From contig JACKDV010000024.1 of assembly GCA_020633315.1 (NCBI GenBank), forward strand, positions 1-64,000: a stretch of DNA of 64,000 bases, given 5' to 3'. A program made the translations under genes and the position numbers. How positions within the stretch are numbered: position 1 is the stretch's first letter; each line of letters begins with the position of its first letter. The notes under the pieces were generated by a model. The model worked only from the letters and a program-made list of their open reading frames with translations, was not told where the DNA came from and did not search any database. Origin of the DNA: Myxococcales bacterium. GTDB taxonomy: Bacteria > Myxococcota_A > Polyangia > Nannocystales > Nannocystaceae. Positions 7,903 through 17,129 of the stretch are shown piece after piece.

Positions 7903-9483
7903 CTACCCGTCGGACTTCAGGGTGACCGAGCCGATGTCGTAGGCCTGGCCCTCCTGCATGTCGGCCCCGAACTCCGAGCCGAAGGTCACCCGCCACTTCT
8001 TGTCCACCTTCACCGCGAGGCCATAGGCACCCAGCGGCACGTCGGCGATCTCGAAGTTTCCGTCGGCGTCGGTGGTGGCCGTGCGCCGCGTGGGCGACTC
8101 GGCGCAGGGCGACTTGCGGAAGAAGGAGCTGGGCTTGGGGCAGATCTCGACCTCGGCCGAGGCCAGACCCGCGCCGTCGAGCACCACCTTGCCCTTGAGC
8201 GAGCCGGTCTTGACCGGGCCCACCTCGCCGGGCAGCTCGGGACCCGAGCCCACCACGCCGATCACCTCGACCTGGCCCACGAGCTCGTCGATGCTGCCCG
8301 ACTTCCACTCCACGACCTCCTTGTCGGGGCCGAGGATCGCCACGCCGGCGTCCGAGGCCACCCACACGCGACCGGAGTCGTCGGGGGTCACGTCCTCGAT
8401 GCGATCGGCGGCGAATGCCTTGCCCGCCTTGAAGTCGGTCTTGCTGCCGTCGTCGCTCACGCGGGTGACCACGTCGGAGGCGGTCTTGAGCGCGCCCACG
8501 CCCAGCTGGGAGAAGCCCAGCTCGCTGAGCATGGCGAACTTCTTGCCGACCTTGAGCGACTCGATGGCGTCGGGCTCGACCACCTTGAGCATCTTGCCCG
8601 AGGCGATGGTGAACACCACGCCCTCGGGGCCGGTGGCCACGTCCTCGAAGAAGGCGTCGCGCTTGAACTGCTTGCTGGTGTCGACCGTGGTCCAGGCGTC
8701 GCCGTCGCGCATGTGCAGGGCGTTGGACGAGGTCACGAACACGCGGCCCTTGGCGTCGACCGCCACCGAGCGGATGAGCTTGACCTCGGGACCGAGCACG
8801 GTCTTGTCCTCGGTGCTCCACGCCCCGTCCACGAAGTGCGAGACGCCCTTGAAGCCCACGCCCCAGATCTCGCCGTCGGAGGTCACGGCGAAGTCGTCGA
8901 GGGTGCCGGTGCTCTCGCCGAAGCCGGTCTTGGCGACCACGGTGGCCTTGGCCCCGTCGAGGCGCATCACGCCCTCGAAGCCCAGCATGTAGACGTTGCC
9001 GTCGGGGCCGGCCTCGATCGAGCGGACCAGCTTGTCGGGGCCGTTCTCCACCTTGGTGAAGGTGCCGCCGTCGAGCATGACCACGCCCTTGTCGCGCACG
9101 GCGAAGTAGGCCGGGCCGGGCTTGCCGGGCTCGGCCTTGCCGACCGCCGGGGCCTCCTCGCCGTCGGCCGCCGCTTCCTCGCCGTCGGCCGCCGCTTCCT
9201 CGCCGTCGGCCGCCGCCTCCTCGCCGTCGGCCGCCGCGGCCTCGCCATCGGCCGCCGCCTCGCCGTCGGCCTTGGCCTCGTCGGCCTTGGCCTCGTCGGT
9301 CTTGGTCTCGTCGGCCTTGGCGATCTTCTCGGCGTCGGCCTTGGCCTCGTCGGTCTTGGCCTCGTCGGCCTTGCTCTCGGACTTGGCCGCGCTGGGCTTG
9401 GCCTCGGTCGAGTCGCCCTTGTCACAGGCGGCGAGCAGGCTGGCCATGGCCAGGACGGTCAGGGTGGTGTGTCGAATGGACAT
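7903..9483 (-). CDS. lipoprotein with Ala/Asp/Glu repeats, beta-propeller and carboxypeptidase-regulatory-like domain
   Basis: A 526-residue lipoprotein: signal peptide with lipobox LLAAC (Cys20), then a low-complexity region (about 25-120). That region is made first of ADEAK/TDEAK units and then of four near-identical AAADGEE heptads. Residues 125-420 hold repeated D-x-x-G-x-V-[YFW]-V strands (for example GPDGNVYMLG, TSDGEIWGVG, DAKGRVFVTS, DDSGRVWVAS), typical of a two-component-regulator-type beta-propeller. The last 90 residues (SLKGKVVLDGAGLASAEVEIC...DADGNFEIADVPLG) form a carboxypeptidase-regulatory-like beta-sandwich. It is probably an outer-surface or periplasmic sensor/structural protein. 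A GGA-rich ribosome site precedes ATG 9483. Confidence 0.8.
   Translation of the reverse strand: MSIRHTTLTVLAMASLLAACDKGDSTEAKPSAAKSESKADEAKTDEAKADAEKIAKADETKTDEAKADEAKADGEAAADGEAAAADGEEAAADGEEAAADGEEAAADGEEAPAVGKAEPGKPGPAYFAVRDKGVVMLDGGTFTKVENGPDKLVRSIEAGPDGNVYMLGFEGVMRLDGAKATVVAKTGFGESTGTLDDFAVTSDGEIWGVGFKGVSHFVDGAWSTEDKTVLGPEVKLIRSVAVDAKGRVFVTSSNALHMRDGDAWTTVDTSKQFKRDAFFEDVATGPEGVVFTIASGKMLKVVEPDAIESLKVGKKFAMLSELGFSQLGVGALKTASDVVTRVSDDGSKTDFKAGKAFAADRIEDVTPDDSGRVWVASDAGVAILGPDKEVVEWKSGSIDELVGQVEVIGVVGSGPELPGEVGPVKTGSLKGKVVLDGAGLASAEVEICPKPSSFFRKSPCAESPTRRTATTDADGNFEIADVPLGAYGLAVKVDKKWRVTFGSEFGADMQEGQAYDIGSVTLKSDG
9156..9257 (-). repeat. 21-bp coding tandem repeat
   Basis: Four head-to-tail 21-bp units (9156-9176, 9177-9197, 9198-9218, 9219-9239), plus a partial 18-bp unit, encode the heptad AAADGEE inside the lipoprotein gene. 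The near identity at DNA level suggests recent slippage or unequal exchange and likely copy-number variation between strains. Confidence 0.85.
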
Positions 9484-9607
9484 CGTGGTGGGGCTTTCCT
9501 TCTCGAGCTCGCGGTGCTAGCGCACGTCGCGGTGTCGCCCCTGATGACGGGACCGGGCCGCCGAGGTTGCACGCCCTCGATGCACGGGCGCCCCCACGAG
9601 CGCTTGC

Positions 9608-10384
9608 TCACCGATAGGGAGATCGCGACGCGCCCTGCATGCCCATCACCAGGGTGATGGCGAGGTCCAGGTACCGCTCGGGCCGCAGGGTGGGCCCCAG
9701 CACCCGGGCCTGCTCGGGGAAGCGGCGCAGCCGCTCGTCGTAGCGGGCGGCGGGGCAGGCCTCGCGCAGCCGCTGCACCACCCGCCCGAAGTTGGCCGAG
9801 CGCGTGGGCGCGAGGGCCTCGTCGAGCAGGCCGTAGCGCAGCGTGGCCGCCCGAAACGCCAGCGGCGGCAGCCCGGGCACGAGCGCCAGCACGAAGGGCT
9901 CGGGGCGCGGCGGCGGAGTCGACGAAGAGCTCGACAGGCCCAGCCGCGGGGCGGCCCACGAGCCTGCCACCGTGGGCAGCGCCACCGAGCGCGGGACCGG
10001 GGCCTCCCGGTAGAGCACGCCGTGCACAAGCATCCTCACGTCGGACGCGGCCAGGTCGAGCTCACCGTCGTCGTGCAGGACCACGCCCAGCCGGCCCTGC
10101 GCGATCGAGAAGCGGCGCACGTCGATCGCTCCCAGATCCACCCGGCCGGGGATCACCCACGCTCGCACCCCGCCCGCCTCGAGGGCCGCGACCGTGGACT
10201 CGGCCGGGGCCCGCCCGGCAAAGGTGGCCAGCACTCCCGAGGACCCGTCGAGCACCCGCAGCCGCATCCCCAGCTCGTAGGGGGTGACGCCCGCCGCCGC
10301 GGCCAGGGCCCGCACCCGCGGCTCGTCGAGCTGGGGCCGGTCGTCCCGTCGCGGCAGCGCATGCCGAAGCGCCACCGCGTGCAT
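9608..10384 (-). CDS. hypothetical protein divergent from nadB
   Basis: A 258-residue protein from ATG 10384 (MHAVALRHALPRRDD). No signal peptide or membrane helix. The first third contains LAAAAGVTPYELGMRLRVLDG, which could fold as a small helical or zinc-ribbon-less unit. The centre is strand-rich (RAWVIPGRVDLGAIDVRRF, GRLGVVLHDDGELD), and the end is helical (RSANFGRVVQRLREACPAARYDERLRRF). I do not recognise the family. The open frame continues upstream through the nadB antisense strand, which I regard as an artefact of GC-rich DNA. It lies 84 bases from nadB, back to back. Confidence 0.6.
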   Translation of the reverse strand: MHAVALRHALPRRDDRPQLDEPRVRALAAAAGVTPYELGMRLRVLDGSSGVLATFAGRAPAESTVAALEAGGVRAWVIPGRVDLGAIDVRRFSIAQGRLGVVLHDDGELDLAASDVRMLVHGVLYREAPVPRSVALPTVAGSWAAPRLGLSSSSSTPPPRPEPFVLALVPGLPPLAFRAATLRYGLLDEALAPTRSANFGRVVQRLREACPAARYDERLRRFPEQARVLGPTLRPERYLDLAITLVMGMQGASRSPYR

Positions 10385-10453
10385 GTCCCGGGCGCCCACC
10401 CTCCGATGGTACGACGCCCCGCGGCCCCGGGCGCGGCCGTGGTCCCGGCCTGC

Positions 10454-10459
10454 TAAGCT
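10454..10459 (+). promoter_or_regulatory. -10-like TAAGCT before nadB
   Basis: TAAGCT, preceded by TGC, ends 9 nt before the GTG at 10469. Transcription would start almost at the start codon, giving a leaderless mRNA; no Shine-Dalgarno is seen. No clear -35. Confidence 0.4.
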
Positions 10460-10468
10460 CCCGCCACC

Positions 10469-12079
10469 GTGGTCCGCACCCCCGTCCATCGCTCGCGCAC
10501 CCTGGTGATCGGCAGCGGCCTGGCGGGCCTGTACTTCGCCTTGCAGGTGGCCGACCGCGGCCCGGTCACCGTGCTCACCAAGGCCCTGCCCCAGACCTCC
10601 AACACCCAGTGGGCCCAGGGCGGGATCTCGGCCGTGTTCTCGATGGAGGACACCTTCGAGGCCCACGTGGCCGACACCCTGAAGGTGGGCGCCGGCCTGT
10701 GCCACCGCGAGATGGTGGAGCGCACGGTGGAGCTGGGCCCCAAGCTGGTGCGCGACCTCGCCGACTCCTACGGCGTGCGCTTCGATCGCGAGGAGGGCGG
10801 CACCGACGGCCCCTTCGCGCTGGGGCGCGAGGGTGGCCACAGCCACCGCCGCGTGGTGCACCACCACGACATGACGGGGGCCGAGCTGGTGCGCGCGCTG
10901 CTGGCCGCGGCCGATGCCCACCCCAACATCACCGTGCTCGCCCACCAGATGGTGGTGGACCTGCTGTCGTGGACCAAGGTGGACGGCCAGCGCGGCTGCT
11001 TCGGGGCCTATGCGCTCGACACCGAGACCAATCGCGTGAGCGCCTACCTGGCCCAGGTGACCGTGCTCGCGGCCGGCGGGGCGGGCAAGGTGTACCGCTA
11101 CACCTCCAACCCCGACGTGGCCACCGCCGACGGCATCGCCATGGCCTATCGCATCGGGGCCACGGTGGCGAACCTCGAGTTCATGCAGTTCCACCCCACC
11201 TGCCTGTACCACCCCGACGCCAAGAGCTTCTTGGTGAGCGAGGCGGTGCGGGGCGAGGGCGGGATCCTGCGCCGCCGCGACGGCAGCGAGCTGATGAAGG
11301 GGCGCCACCCCATGGGCAGCCTGGCCCCGCGCGACGTGGTGGCCCGGGAGATCGACGCCGAGCTCAAGCGCTCGGGCGAGCCCTGCGTGCACCTCGACGT
11401 CACCCACCTCGATCCCGCGTTCCTGCGCGAGCGCTTCCCCAGCATCCACGACCGCTGCCTGGCGCTGGGCATCGACATCACCACCGAGCCCATCCCCGTG
11501 GTGCCGGCCGCCCACTACATGTGCGGCGGGGTCACGGTGGATCCCTACGGCCGCACCGACGTGCCCGGCCTGCTCGCGATCGGCGAGGTGGCCATGAGCG
11601 GCATGCACGGCGCCTGCCGCCTCGCCTCCAACAGCCTGCTCGAGGCGGTGGCCCTGGCCGCGGGCGCGGCCGAGATCGCCGACCAGTTCGGCCGCGAGCC
11701 CCCCGACTCGGTGCGCGAGTGGAACGAGGGCGACGCGGTGAACTCCGACGAGGCCATCATGGTCAGCGCCAACTGGGAGGAGGTGCGGGCCCTGATGTGG
11801 AACTTCGTGGGCATCGTGCGCTCCGACAAGCGGCTCGCGCGGGCGCGTCGACGCATCGAGATGCTGCGCGAGGAGATCCGCGAGTACTACTGGCGCTTCC
11901 GAGTCACCCGCGACGTGCTGGAGCTGCGCAACATCGCCCTGGTGGGGCACCTCATCATCGAGTGCGCGCGGCGACGCAAGGAGAGCCGCGGCCTGCACTA
12001 CACCCTCGATCACCCCGAGACGAGCCCGGAATTCGAGTGCGACACCGAGTTCAACAAGCGCCAGGGTCCCGACGCATGA
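10469..12079 (+). CDS. nadB: L-aspartate oxidase
   Basis: A 536-residue flavoprotein that oxidises L-aspartate to iminoaspartate, the first step of de novo NAD synthesis. The N-terminal FAD-binding GSGLAGL lies at residues 15-21. Other family marks are SNTQWAQGGISA (44-55), the substrate-loop histidines in EGGHSHRRVVHHHD, the FMQFHPT block, and GMHGACRLASNSLLE near 385. The C-terminal helical domain (about 430-520) is present, so length and architecture are normal. GTG 10469 is chosen because it begins just before the beta-strand of the FAD fold. nadA and nadC are not in this window. The downstream lipoprotein overlaps its stop codon. Confidence 0.95.
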   Translation: MVRTPVHRSRTLVIGSGLAGLYFALQVADRGPVTVLTKALPQTSNTQWAQGGISAVFSMEDTFEAHVADTLKVGAGLCHREMVERTVELGPKLVRDLADSYGVRFDREEGGTDGPFALGREGGHSHRRVVHHHDMTGAELVRALLAAADAHPNITVLAHQMVVDLLSWTKVDGQRGCFGAYALDTETNRVSAYLAQVTVLAAGGAGKVYRYTSNPDVATADGIAMAYRIGATVANLEFMQFHPTCLYHPDAKSFLVSEAVRGEGGILRRRDGSELMKGRHPMGSLAPRDVVAREIDAELKRSGEPCVHLDVTHLDPAFLRERFPSIHDRCLALGIDITTEPIPVVPAAHYMCGGVTVDPYGRTDVPGLLAIGEVAMSGMHGACRLASNSLLEAVALAAGAAEIADQFGREPPDSVREWNEGDAVNSDEAIMVSANWEEVRALMWNFVGIVRSDKRLARARRRIEMLREEIREYYWRFRVTRDVLELRNIALVGHLIIECARRRKESRGLHYTLDHPETSPEFECDTEFNKRQGPDA

Positions 12080-12726
12080 GCCGGACCTCCTCACTGCGGT
12101 GGGCGGCGCTGCTGCTGCTGGCCACCAGCGCCTGCGCGGCCCGGGCCGCCCGCTCTCCCACCCGCCTGCGCGACGCCCAGGTGGAGGCGCTGCGTGCCGA
12201 CGATCCCGCGGCCGCCTATGCGCTGCTGACCCCCGAGCTGCGGGCCGCCACGCCCTACGAGGAATTCGAGGCGCGCTGGAAGGCCGATGCGGCCGAGCAC
12301 CAGGCCGCGATCGAGGCGGCCGAGTCGCTGCCGCCCGAGCTGTCGGCCCCGATCCACGGCGGGACCACCGTGCACACGGGCGGCCGCGTGCTGGCCTGGA
12401 CCGAGGTGGGCGGCGAGCTGATGGTCAGCGACGGCCTGCCCGGTCGCCCCGACACCAGCACCCCCGCGCAGACCATCCGCGCCTTCATCACCGCCGTGCG
12501 CCGGGCCGAGCTGGCCGAGGTGCGGGCCGTGCTGAGCGACGGCCTGGTCGACGCGATCGACGAGGACTGGAGCGCCCGGGTGGATGCGATCGAGCTGGCC
12601 CTCGAGGAGCCGGGTGGCCTGGAGCTGAGCGCCGATCTACGGCGGGCCGAGCTGCGCTACGAGGAGGGCCGCGCCGTCTCCCTCGAGCAGACCCCCGATG
12701 GCTGGCGGATCACCGGGTTGCGCTGA
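12076..12726 (+). CDS. putative lipoprotein
   Basis: A 216-residue protein with a signal peptide and lipobox-like end (LLLATSACAAR). Two similar halves follow: residues 30-95 (AQVEALRADDPAAAYALLTPELR...FEARW) and 130-200 (TIRAFITAVRRAELAEVRAVLSDGLVDAIDEDW). Each looks like the small alpha/beta fold in which a short helix pair and 'A-Y-x-L-L-T/S' segment precede a strand ending in D-G-W-R-I. It probably acts in the periplasm, function unknown. ATG 12076 overlaps the nadB TGA as ATGA, which implies translational coupling, though no link to NAD synthesis is evident. Confidence 0.75.
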   Translation: MSRTSSLRWAALLLLATSACAARAARSPTRLRDAQVEALRADDPAAAYALLTPELRAATPYEEFEARWKADAAEHQAAIEAAESLPPELSAPIHGGTTVHTGGRVLAWTEVGGELMVSDGLPGRPDTSTPAQTIRAFITAVRRAELAEVRAVLSDGLVDAIDEDWSARVDAIELALEEPGGLELSADLRRAELRYEEGRAVSLEQTPDGWRITGLR

Positions 12727-12942
12727 TCGCCGTTCGTCCCCGGCGCCAAGCAGCGGAACCTGCGCATCGCCGTCGACGCCGGGCTCCGGCAGGATGCGCA
12801 CGCTCGACGGAGCCGGCCGGGATCGCCCCTGGGGGCGGCCCCAACCCCGTTGAGCATCGTTTCCGGGCTCCGCGCCCCGGCCCGCGAGGCATACTTTCGC
12901 CCTCGCAGGCCCCCCGGGGGGCCGAGGGAGTCCGGGATCGCC

Positions 12943-13440
12943 ATGCAACCTTCCTTCTCGATCGGCGACAAGTCCGTCTACCCCGCCCATGGGGTCGCGG
13001 ACGTGGTGAACGTGGAGAACAAGGAGATCGCCGGCAGCGAGATCACCTTCTATCACCTCAAGGTCATCGGCTCCGGGCTCAAGATCATCGTTCCCGTCCA
13101 CAAGGCCGAGGAGAACGGCATGCGCTCGGTCGCCACGCCGGAGGAGATCGAGGAGATGTACGAGCTCCTGCGGGACCACGAGATCCCCAACGACCGGCAG
13201 ACCTGGAATCGGCGCTATCGGGGCTTCATGGAGAAGATCCGCACCGGCTCGCTCTTCGAGGTGGCCGAGGTCTTCCGCGACCTGTCGCTGCTCAAGAGCC
13301 GCAAGACCCTCTCCCACGGCGAGCGCCAGATGCTCCGTACCGCCCGCGACCTGCTGATCCGCGAGCTCATGGAAGCGCAGTCTGCGCCCGAGGAAGAGGT
13401 CGCCGCGGCGCTCGAGGCCCCCTTCGGCGCGGAGCCGTGA
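12943..13440 (+). CDS. CarD-family transcriptional regulator
   Basis: A 165-residue protein. Residues 4-60 form the CarD/TRCF RNA-polymerase-interacting domain (FSIGDKSVYPAHGVADVVNVENKEIAGSE in outline, then FYHLKV). Residues 80-150 are the helical DNA-binding domain (RRYRGFMEKIRTGSLFEVAEVFRDL, LSHGERQMLRTARDLL). CarD-type proteins bind the RNA polymerase beta subunit and stabilise open complexes; Myxococcota carry several paralogues (CarD, CdnL). Its length is closest to CdnL. ATG 12943 is chosen over an upstream GC-rich frame because it begins the domain, and a purine-rich GAGGGAG lies 12-18 nt upstream. Confidence 0.92.
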   Translation: MQPSFSIGDKSVYPAHGVADVVNVENKEIAGSEITFYHLKVIGSGLKIIVPVHKAEENGMRSVATPEEIEEMYELLRDHEIPNDRQTWNRRYRGFMEKIRTGSLFEVAEVFRDLSLLKSRKTLSHGERQMLRTARDLLIRELMEAQSAPEEEVAAALEAPFGAEP

Positions 13441-13485
13441 GCAAGGAAGACTCCAGCCCCCCTTTGCCCGGCGCCGGTCCGAGGT

Positions 13486-13491
13486 TAGAAC
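13486..13491 (+). promoter_or_regulatory. -10-like TAGAAC before the macro-domain gene
   Basis: TAGAAC ends 7 nt before the GTG at 13499, with a possible -35 TTGCCC at 13464-13469 (16-nt spacer). This fits a leaderless transcript. Confidence 0.45.
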
Positions 13492-13498
13492 GCGCTCC

Positions 13499-14023
13499 GT
13501 GGCGGTCGACAACACCGAGCAGGTGACGATCCATATCTGCACCGATCCCTGGGATCAGGTCGAGGTGGATGCATTCGTGTGTCCCACCAACTCCACCGGG
13601 GTCATGTCGACCTACCCGGCGTCCAAGCTCAAGGACCTCGCCGGCGACCATGTCGAGGAGCAGGTCCGCGCCCACACGCCGCTGGCGGTGGGCGCCGCGT
13701 TCGTGACCGACGCGGGCAAGATGAGGGCCAAGCACCTCATTCACGTGCCCAACACCGACGAGCCCGGCGGACGCGTGCAGGTGGAGGACATCCTCCGCGC
13801 AACGGCCGCAGTGCTGGTCGCCTGCGGGGTCAAGGGCTTCACGAGCATCGCCATTCCGTTGATGGGCGCGTTCGACGGGGGGATCCCGGCCGAGGAGGCG
13901 GCCCGGGCGATCCACAGCGAGTTCCGCTCGTACCGCGGCGACCGGCCGCTCGCCGTGCTGTTGATGGCCAAGGACGCCGACGAGGTCGAGGTGTTCGAGA
14001 TGGCCATCGAGGGCAACGGCTGA
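13499..14023 (+). CDS. macro-domain protein
   Basis: A 174-residue protein that is essentially one macro (A1pp-type) domain. Visible are the first strand and loop (VDAFVCPTNSTGVMS, 21-35), VGAAFVTDAGKMRAKHLIHV (62-81) and the phosphate-loop-like IAIPLMGAFDGGIP followed by EEAARAIHSEF. Such domains bind or hydrolyse ADP-ribose derivatives. The usual NAAN motif is CPTNSTG here, so the exact ligand is uncertain. It sits between CarD and the complex I operon and starts 58 bases after CarD, with its own promoter-like sequence. The role is unknown; NAD-linked signalling is speculation. Confidence 0.75.
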   Translation: MAVDNTEQVTIHICTDPWDQVEVDAFVCPTNSTGVMSTYPASKLKDLAGDHVEEQVRAHTPLAVGAAFVTDAGKMRAKHLIHVPNTDEPGGRVQVEDILRATAAVLVACGVKGFTSIAIPLMGAFDGGIPAEEAARAIHSEFRSYRGDRPLAVLLMAKDADEVEVFEMAIEGNG

Positions 14024-14041
14024 GGCCGATCCCGGGGGCCC

Positions 14042-14064
14042 GGGGACCTCGCTCGCAGGTCCCC
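14042..14064 (+). terminator. hairpin between the macro-domain gene and nuoA
   Basis: GGGGACCT (14042-14049) pairs with AGGTCCCC (14057-14064) around the loop CGCTCGC, and flanking CCCGGGGG runs could extend it. No T-run follows, so this is a possible but non-classical terminator separating the two units. Confidence 0.45.
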
Positions 14065-14165
14065 CCGGGGGGCCCTCGCGGGGGTCTGGGACCGTGATTG
14101 CGGGGCCGGGGGCGGGGTCGCCAAGGGCCCCGTCGCTGTGTTAGTCAACGGCCGCACCGGGACCC

Positions 14166-14570
14166 ATGGCCGAATCCTACGTACCCGCCCTGATGTTCGT
14201 GATCTTCGCCCTGGGCTTCGCTGCGGTGATGCTCGGGCTGACGATGATCCTGGGCCCCAAGCGGACCACGGTCATCAAGGACGAGCCCTTCGAGTGCGGC
14301 AGCGAGCCCATCGGCAGCCCGCGGGTGAAGTTCAGCGTCAAGTTCTACCAGGTCGCGATCCTCTTCCTCGTGTTCGACATCGAGGTCGCGTTCCTCTACC
14401 CGTGGGCCTCGCTGTTCCGCGACCTCAGCTGCACCACGCCGCTGACGGCCCAGGGCGTGTGCATGGGGGAGCAATCCCTGTTCGGTCTGGTCGAGATGAT
14501 GATCTTCCTGGGGATCCTCGTCGTCGGCCTCGCCTACATCTGGCGCAAGAAGGCGCTCGACTGGGCATGA
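14166..14570 (+). CDS. nuoA: NADH-quinone oxidoreductase subunit A
   Basis: A 134-residue membrane subunit of complex I. Three hydrophobic segments are seen (about 9-29, 62-82, 101-122). The conserved loop KRTTVIKDEPFECGSEP and the helix FYQVAILFLVFDIEVAFLYPW are diagnostic; this loop lies next to the quinone site in the whole complex. Length is normal. It opens the operon; nuoB follows after 48 bases. A TTAGTC/TAGTCA stretch at 14141-14147 is the only promoter-like sequence seen upstream. Confidence 0.96.
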   Translation: MAESYVPALMFVIFALGFAAVMLGLTMILGPKRTTVIKDEPFECGSEPIGSPRVKFSVKFYQVAILFLVFDIEVAFLYPWASLFRDLSCTTPLTAQGVCMGEQSLFGLVEMMIFLGILVVGLAYIWRKKALDWA

Positions 14571-14618
14571 GCGGGCGCGATCCCGGACTTTCGCGGGAAT
14601 GGTGGAAGAGGTGCCTCG

Positions 14619-15209
<591 letters not shown>

Positions 15210-15244
15210 GCGGCGACCCCTCCCTGCCCCACTTCCGGAGCGCC

Positions 15245-15793
15245 ATGGCCCAGAGCGTCCTACGAATCCTCCAAGAGCGCGTGCCCCATGCCATCGTCGA
15301 GACCGGCAGCTACGTCGGCGACGACATGGCCCTGGTGGAGCGCGACCACCTGATCGAGGTCCTCACCCTGCTCAAGGAGGACCCCTCCCTGGACTTCAGC
15401 ATGCTGACCGACCTGACGGTGGTGGACTGGCTGGGCCAGGATCCCCGCTTCGAGGTCGTCTATCAGCTCTACAGCATCCATCACAAGCATCGGGTGCGCA
15501 TCAAGGCGAGCGTGGGCGAGGCCGAGGACCAGTGCTGGGTGCCCACCGCCACCGGGCTGTGGATGGCCGCCGCCTGGGCCGAGCGCGAGGCGTGGGACCT
15601 GTACGGGGTGCGCTTCCGCGGCCACCCCGACCTGCGACGCATCCTCATGTACGAGGAGTTCGTGGGTCACCCGCTGCGCAAGGACTACCCGCAGAACGCC
15701 CGGCAGCCGCTCATCCGCCGCCCCGATGCGCCGGCCACCGACGACCAGACCACCCGCCTGCTGGCCAACAGCCACGACCGACGCGTCGAGTAA
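15245..15793 (+). CDS. nuoC: NADH-quinone oxidoreductase subunit C
   Basis: A 182-residue subunit of the peripheral arm. The family signature is in the second half: PTATGLWMAAAWAEREAWDLYGVRFRGHPDLRRILM in outline (about 100-136), then HPLRKDYP. An upstream GTG would lengthen it into the nuoB frame, so ATG 15245 is preferred. C and D are separate genes here, unlike the fused nuoCD of enterobacteria. nuoD starts only 8 bases after its stop. Confidence 0.93.
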   Translation: MAQSVLRILQERVPHAIVETGSYVGDDMALVERDHLIEVLTLLKEDPSLDFSMLTDLTVVDWLGQDPRFEVVYQLYSIHHKHRVRIKASVGEAEDQCWVPTATGLWMAAAWAEREAWDLYGVRFRGHPDLRRILMYEEFVGHPLRKDYPQNARQPLIRRPDAPATDDQTTRLLANSHDRRVE

Positions 15794-15800
15794 GGTGCCC

Positions 15801-17117
15801 ATGACCGCCGCCACGGAGCTCCGGCAGCCGCCCACCGTCGCCAGCGACCTCGCGCAGACCTACGACCCCGCCACGGGGCGCCAGGCCGGCGAGAGCCCGC
15901 TGTCTCCCTCCATGCAGCAGTTCGCCGAGGAAGCGGCGCAGCTGCCCACCGAGGAGGTCATCGTCAACATGGGCCCGTCCCACCCCGCCATGCACGGCAC
16001 CGTGAGGGTCGTGTTGCGGATCGACGGCGAGCTCATCAAGGACGCCGACGTGCAGGTGGGCTACCTGCACCGCGGCTTCGAGAAGGAGTGCGAGGGCTCC
16101 ACCTGGTCGCAGATCTTCCCGTACGTCGACCGCCTCAACTACGTCTCGCCCATGCTCAACAACGTGGGCTTCGCGATGGCGGTGGAGAAGCTCCTGGGCA
16201 TCACCGACCAGGTCCCCGAGCGCGCCGAGTACATCCGGGTCATCGCCGGCGAGCTGGCGCGGATCTCCGACCACCTCACCTGCATCACCGCCTCGCTGGC
16301 CGAGCTCGGCGGCCTGACCACCTTCTTCTACGGCAACCGGGCCCGCGAGCACGTGTGGGAGCTGCTCGAGGACCTCAGCGGGGCCCGGCTCACCCACAGC
16401 TACGCTCGCATCGGCGGCGTGGCGTGGGACCTCACCGAGGACTTCGCCGACAAGACCCGGGTCAAGCTCGAGAAGATCCGCGGCTACATCACCGACATCC
16501 GCACGCTGGTCGAGCGCAACCGCATCTTCCTCGACCGCATGGAGGGCGTGGGCGTGATCTCGGCCGCCGATGCCATCTCCTACGGCATCACCGGCCCCTG
16601 CCTGCGCGCCTGCGACGTGGCCTACGACGTGCGTCGCGACCAGCCCTACTCGGTCTACGACCACTTCGACTTCGACGTGGCGGTCTCCGAGGGCGGCGAC
16701 AACCTGGCCCGCTACCTGGTGCGCATCGAGGAGATGGCCCAGTCGATGAGCATCATCGAGCAGGCCCTGGTCCAGATCCCGCCCGGCCCGGTGATCATCG
16801 ACGACCCCATCGTGGCGCTGCCCGCCAAGCGCGAGGTCTACAACTCCATCGAGGGCATGATCGCCCACTTCAAGCTCATCATGGACGGCATCAAGGTGCC
16901 GCCGGGCGAGGCCTACAGCTACACCGAGGGAGGCAACGGCGAGCTGGGCTTCTACGTCGTCAGCGACGGATCCGGCCGCCCCTACAAGTGCCGCTGCCGG
17001 CCCCCGTCCTTCTACACCACGTCCGCGCTGCGCCAGATGATCGTCGGGGCCAACATCGCGGACGTCGTCCCCATCTTCGGCTCGATCAACATGATCGGCG
17101 GCGAGTGCGACCGCTGA
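15801..17117 (+). CDS. nuoD: NADH-quinone oxidoreductase subunit D
   Basis: A 438-residue 49-kDa-type subunit related to [NiFe]-hydrogenase large subunits; with NuoB it forms the quinone pocket. Diagnostic stretches are VNMGPSHPAMHGTVR (about 55-68), VGYLHRGFEKECEG, the strictly conserved ARISDHLTC, and the C-terminal SINMIGGECDR ending. The N-terminal 45 residues are a poorly conserved leader. ATG 15801 fits with short spacing to nuoC. The downstream gene is nuoG, not nuoE or nuoF as in most operons. Confidence 0.96.
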   Translation: MTAATELRQPPTVASDLAQTYDPATGRQAGESPLSPSMQQFAEEAAQLPTEEVIVNMGPSHPAMHGTVRVVLRIDGELIKDADVQVGYLHRGFEKECEGSTWSQIFPYVDRLNYVSPMLNNVGFAMAVEKLLGITDQVPERAEYIRVIAGELARISDHLTCITASLAELGGLTTFFYGNRAREHVWELLEDLSGARLTHSYARIGGVAWDLTEDFADKTRVKLEKIRGYITDIRTLVERNRIFLDRMEGVGVISAADAISYGITGPCLRACDVAYDVRRDQPYSVYDHFDFDVAVSEGGDNLARYLVRIEEMAQSMSIIEQALVQIPPGPVIIDDPIVALPAKREVYNSIEGMIAHFKLIMDGIKVPPGEAYSYTEGGNGELGFYVVSDGSGRPYKCRCRPPSFYTTSALRQMIVGANIADVVPIFGSINMIGGECDR

Positions 17118-17129
17118 CCCCTGGGCGCC

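Noticed and set aside
9156..9257. Possible CRISPR-like array (21-bp units)
   Set aside because: Units are contiguous, without spacers, in frame, and encode a heptad repeat in a lipoprotein.
9608..12094. An 828-codon minus-strand frame spanning nadB
   Set aside because: Only the last 258 codons (9608-10384) lie outside nadB and look like protein; the rest is antisense.
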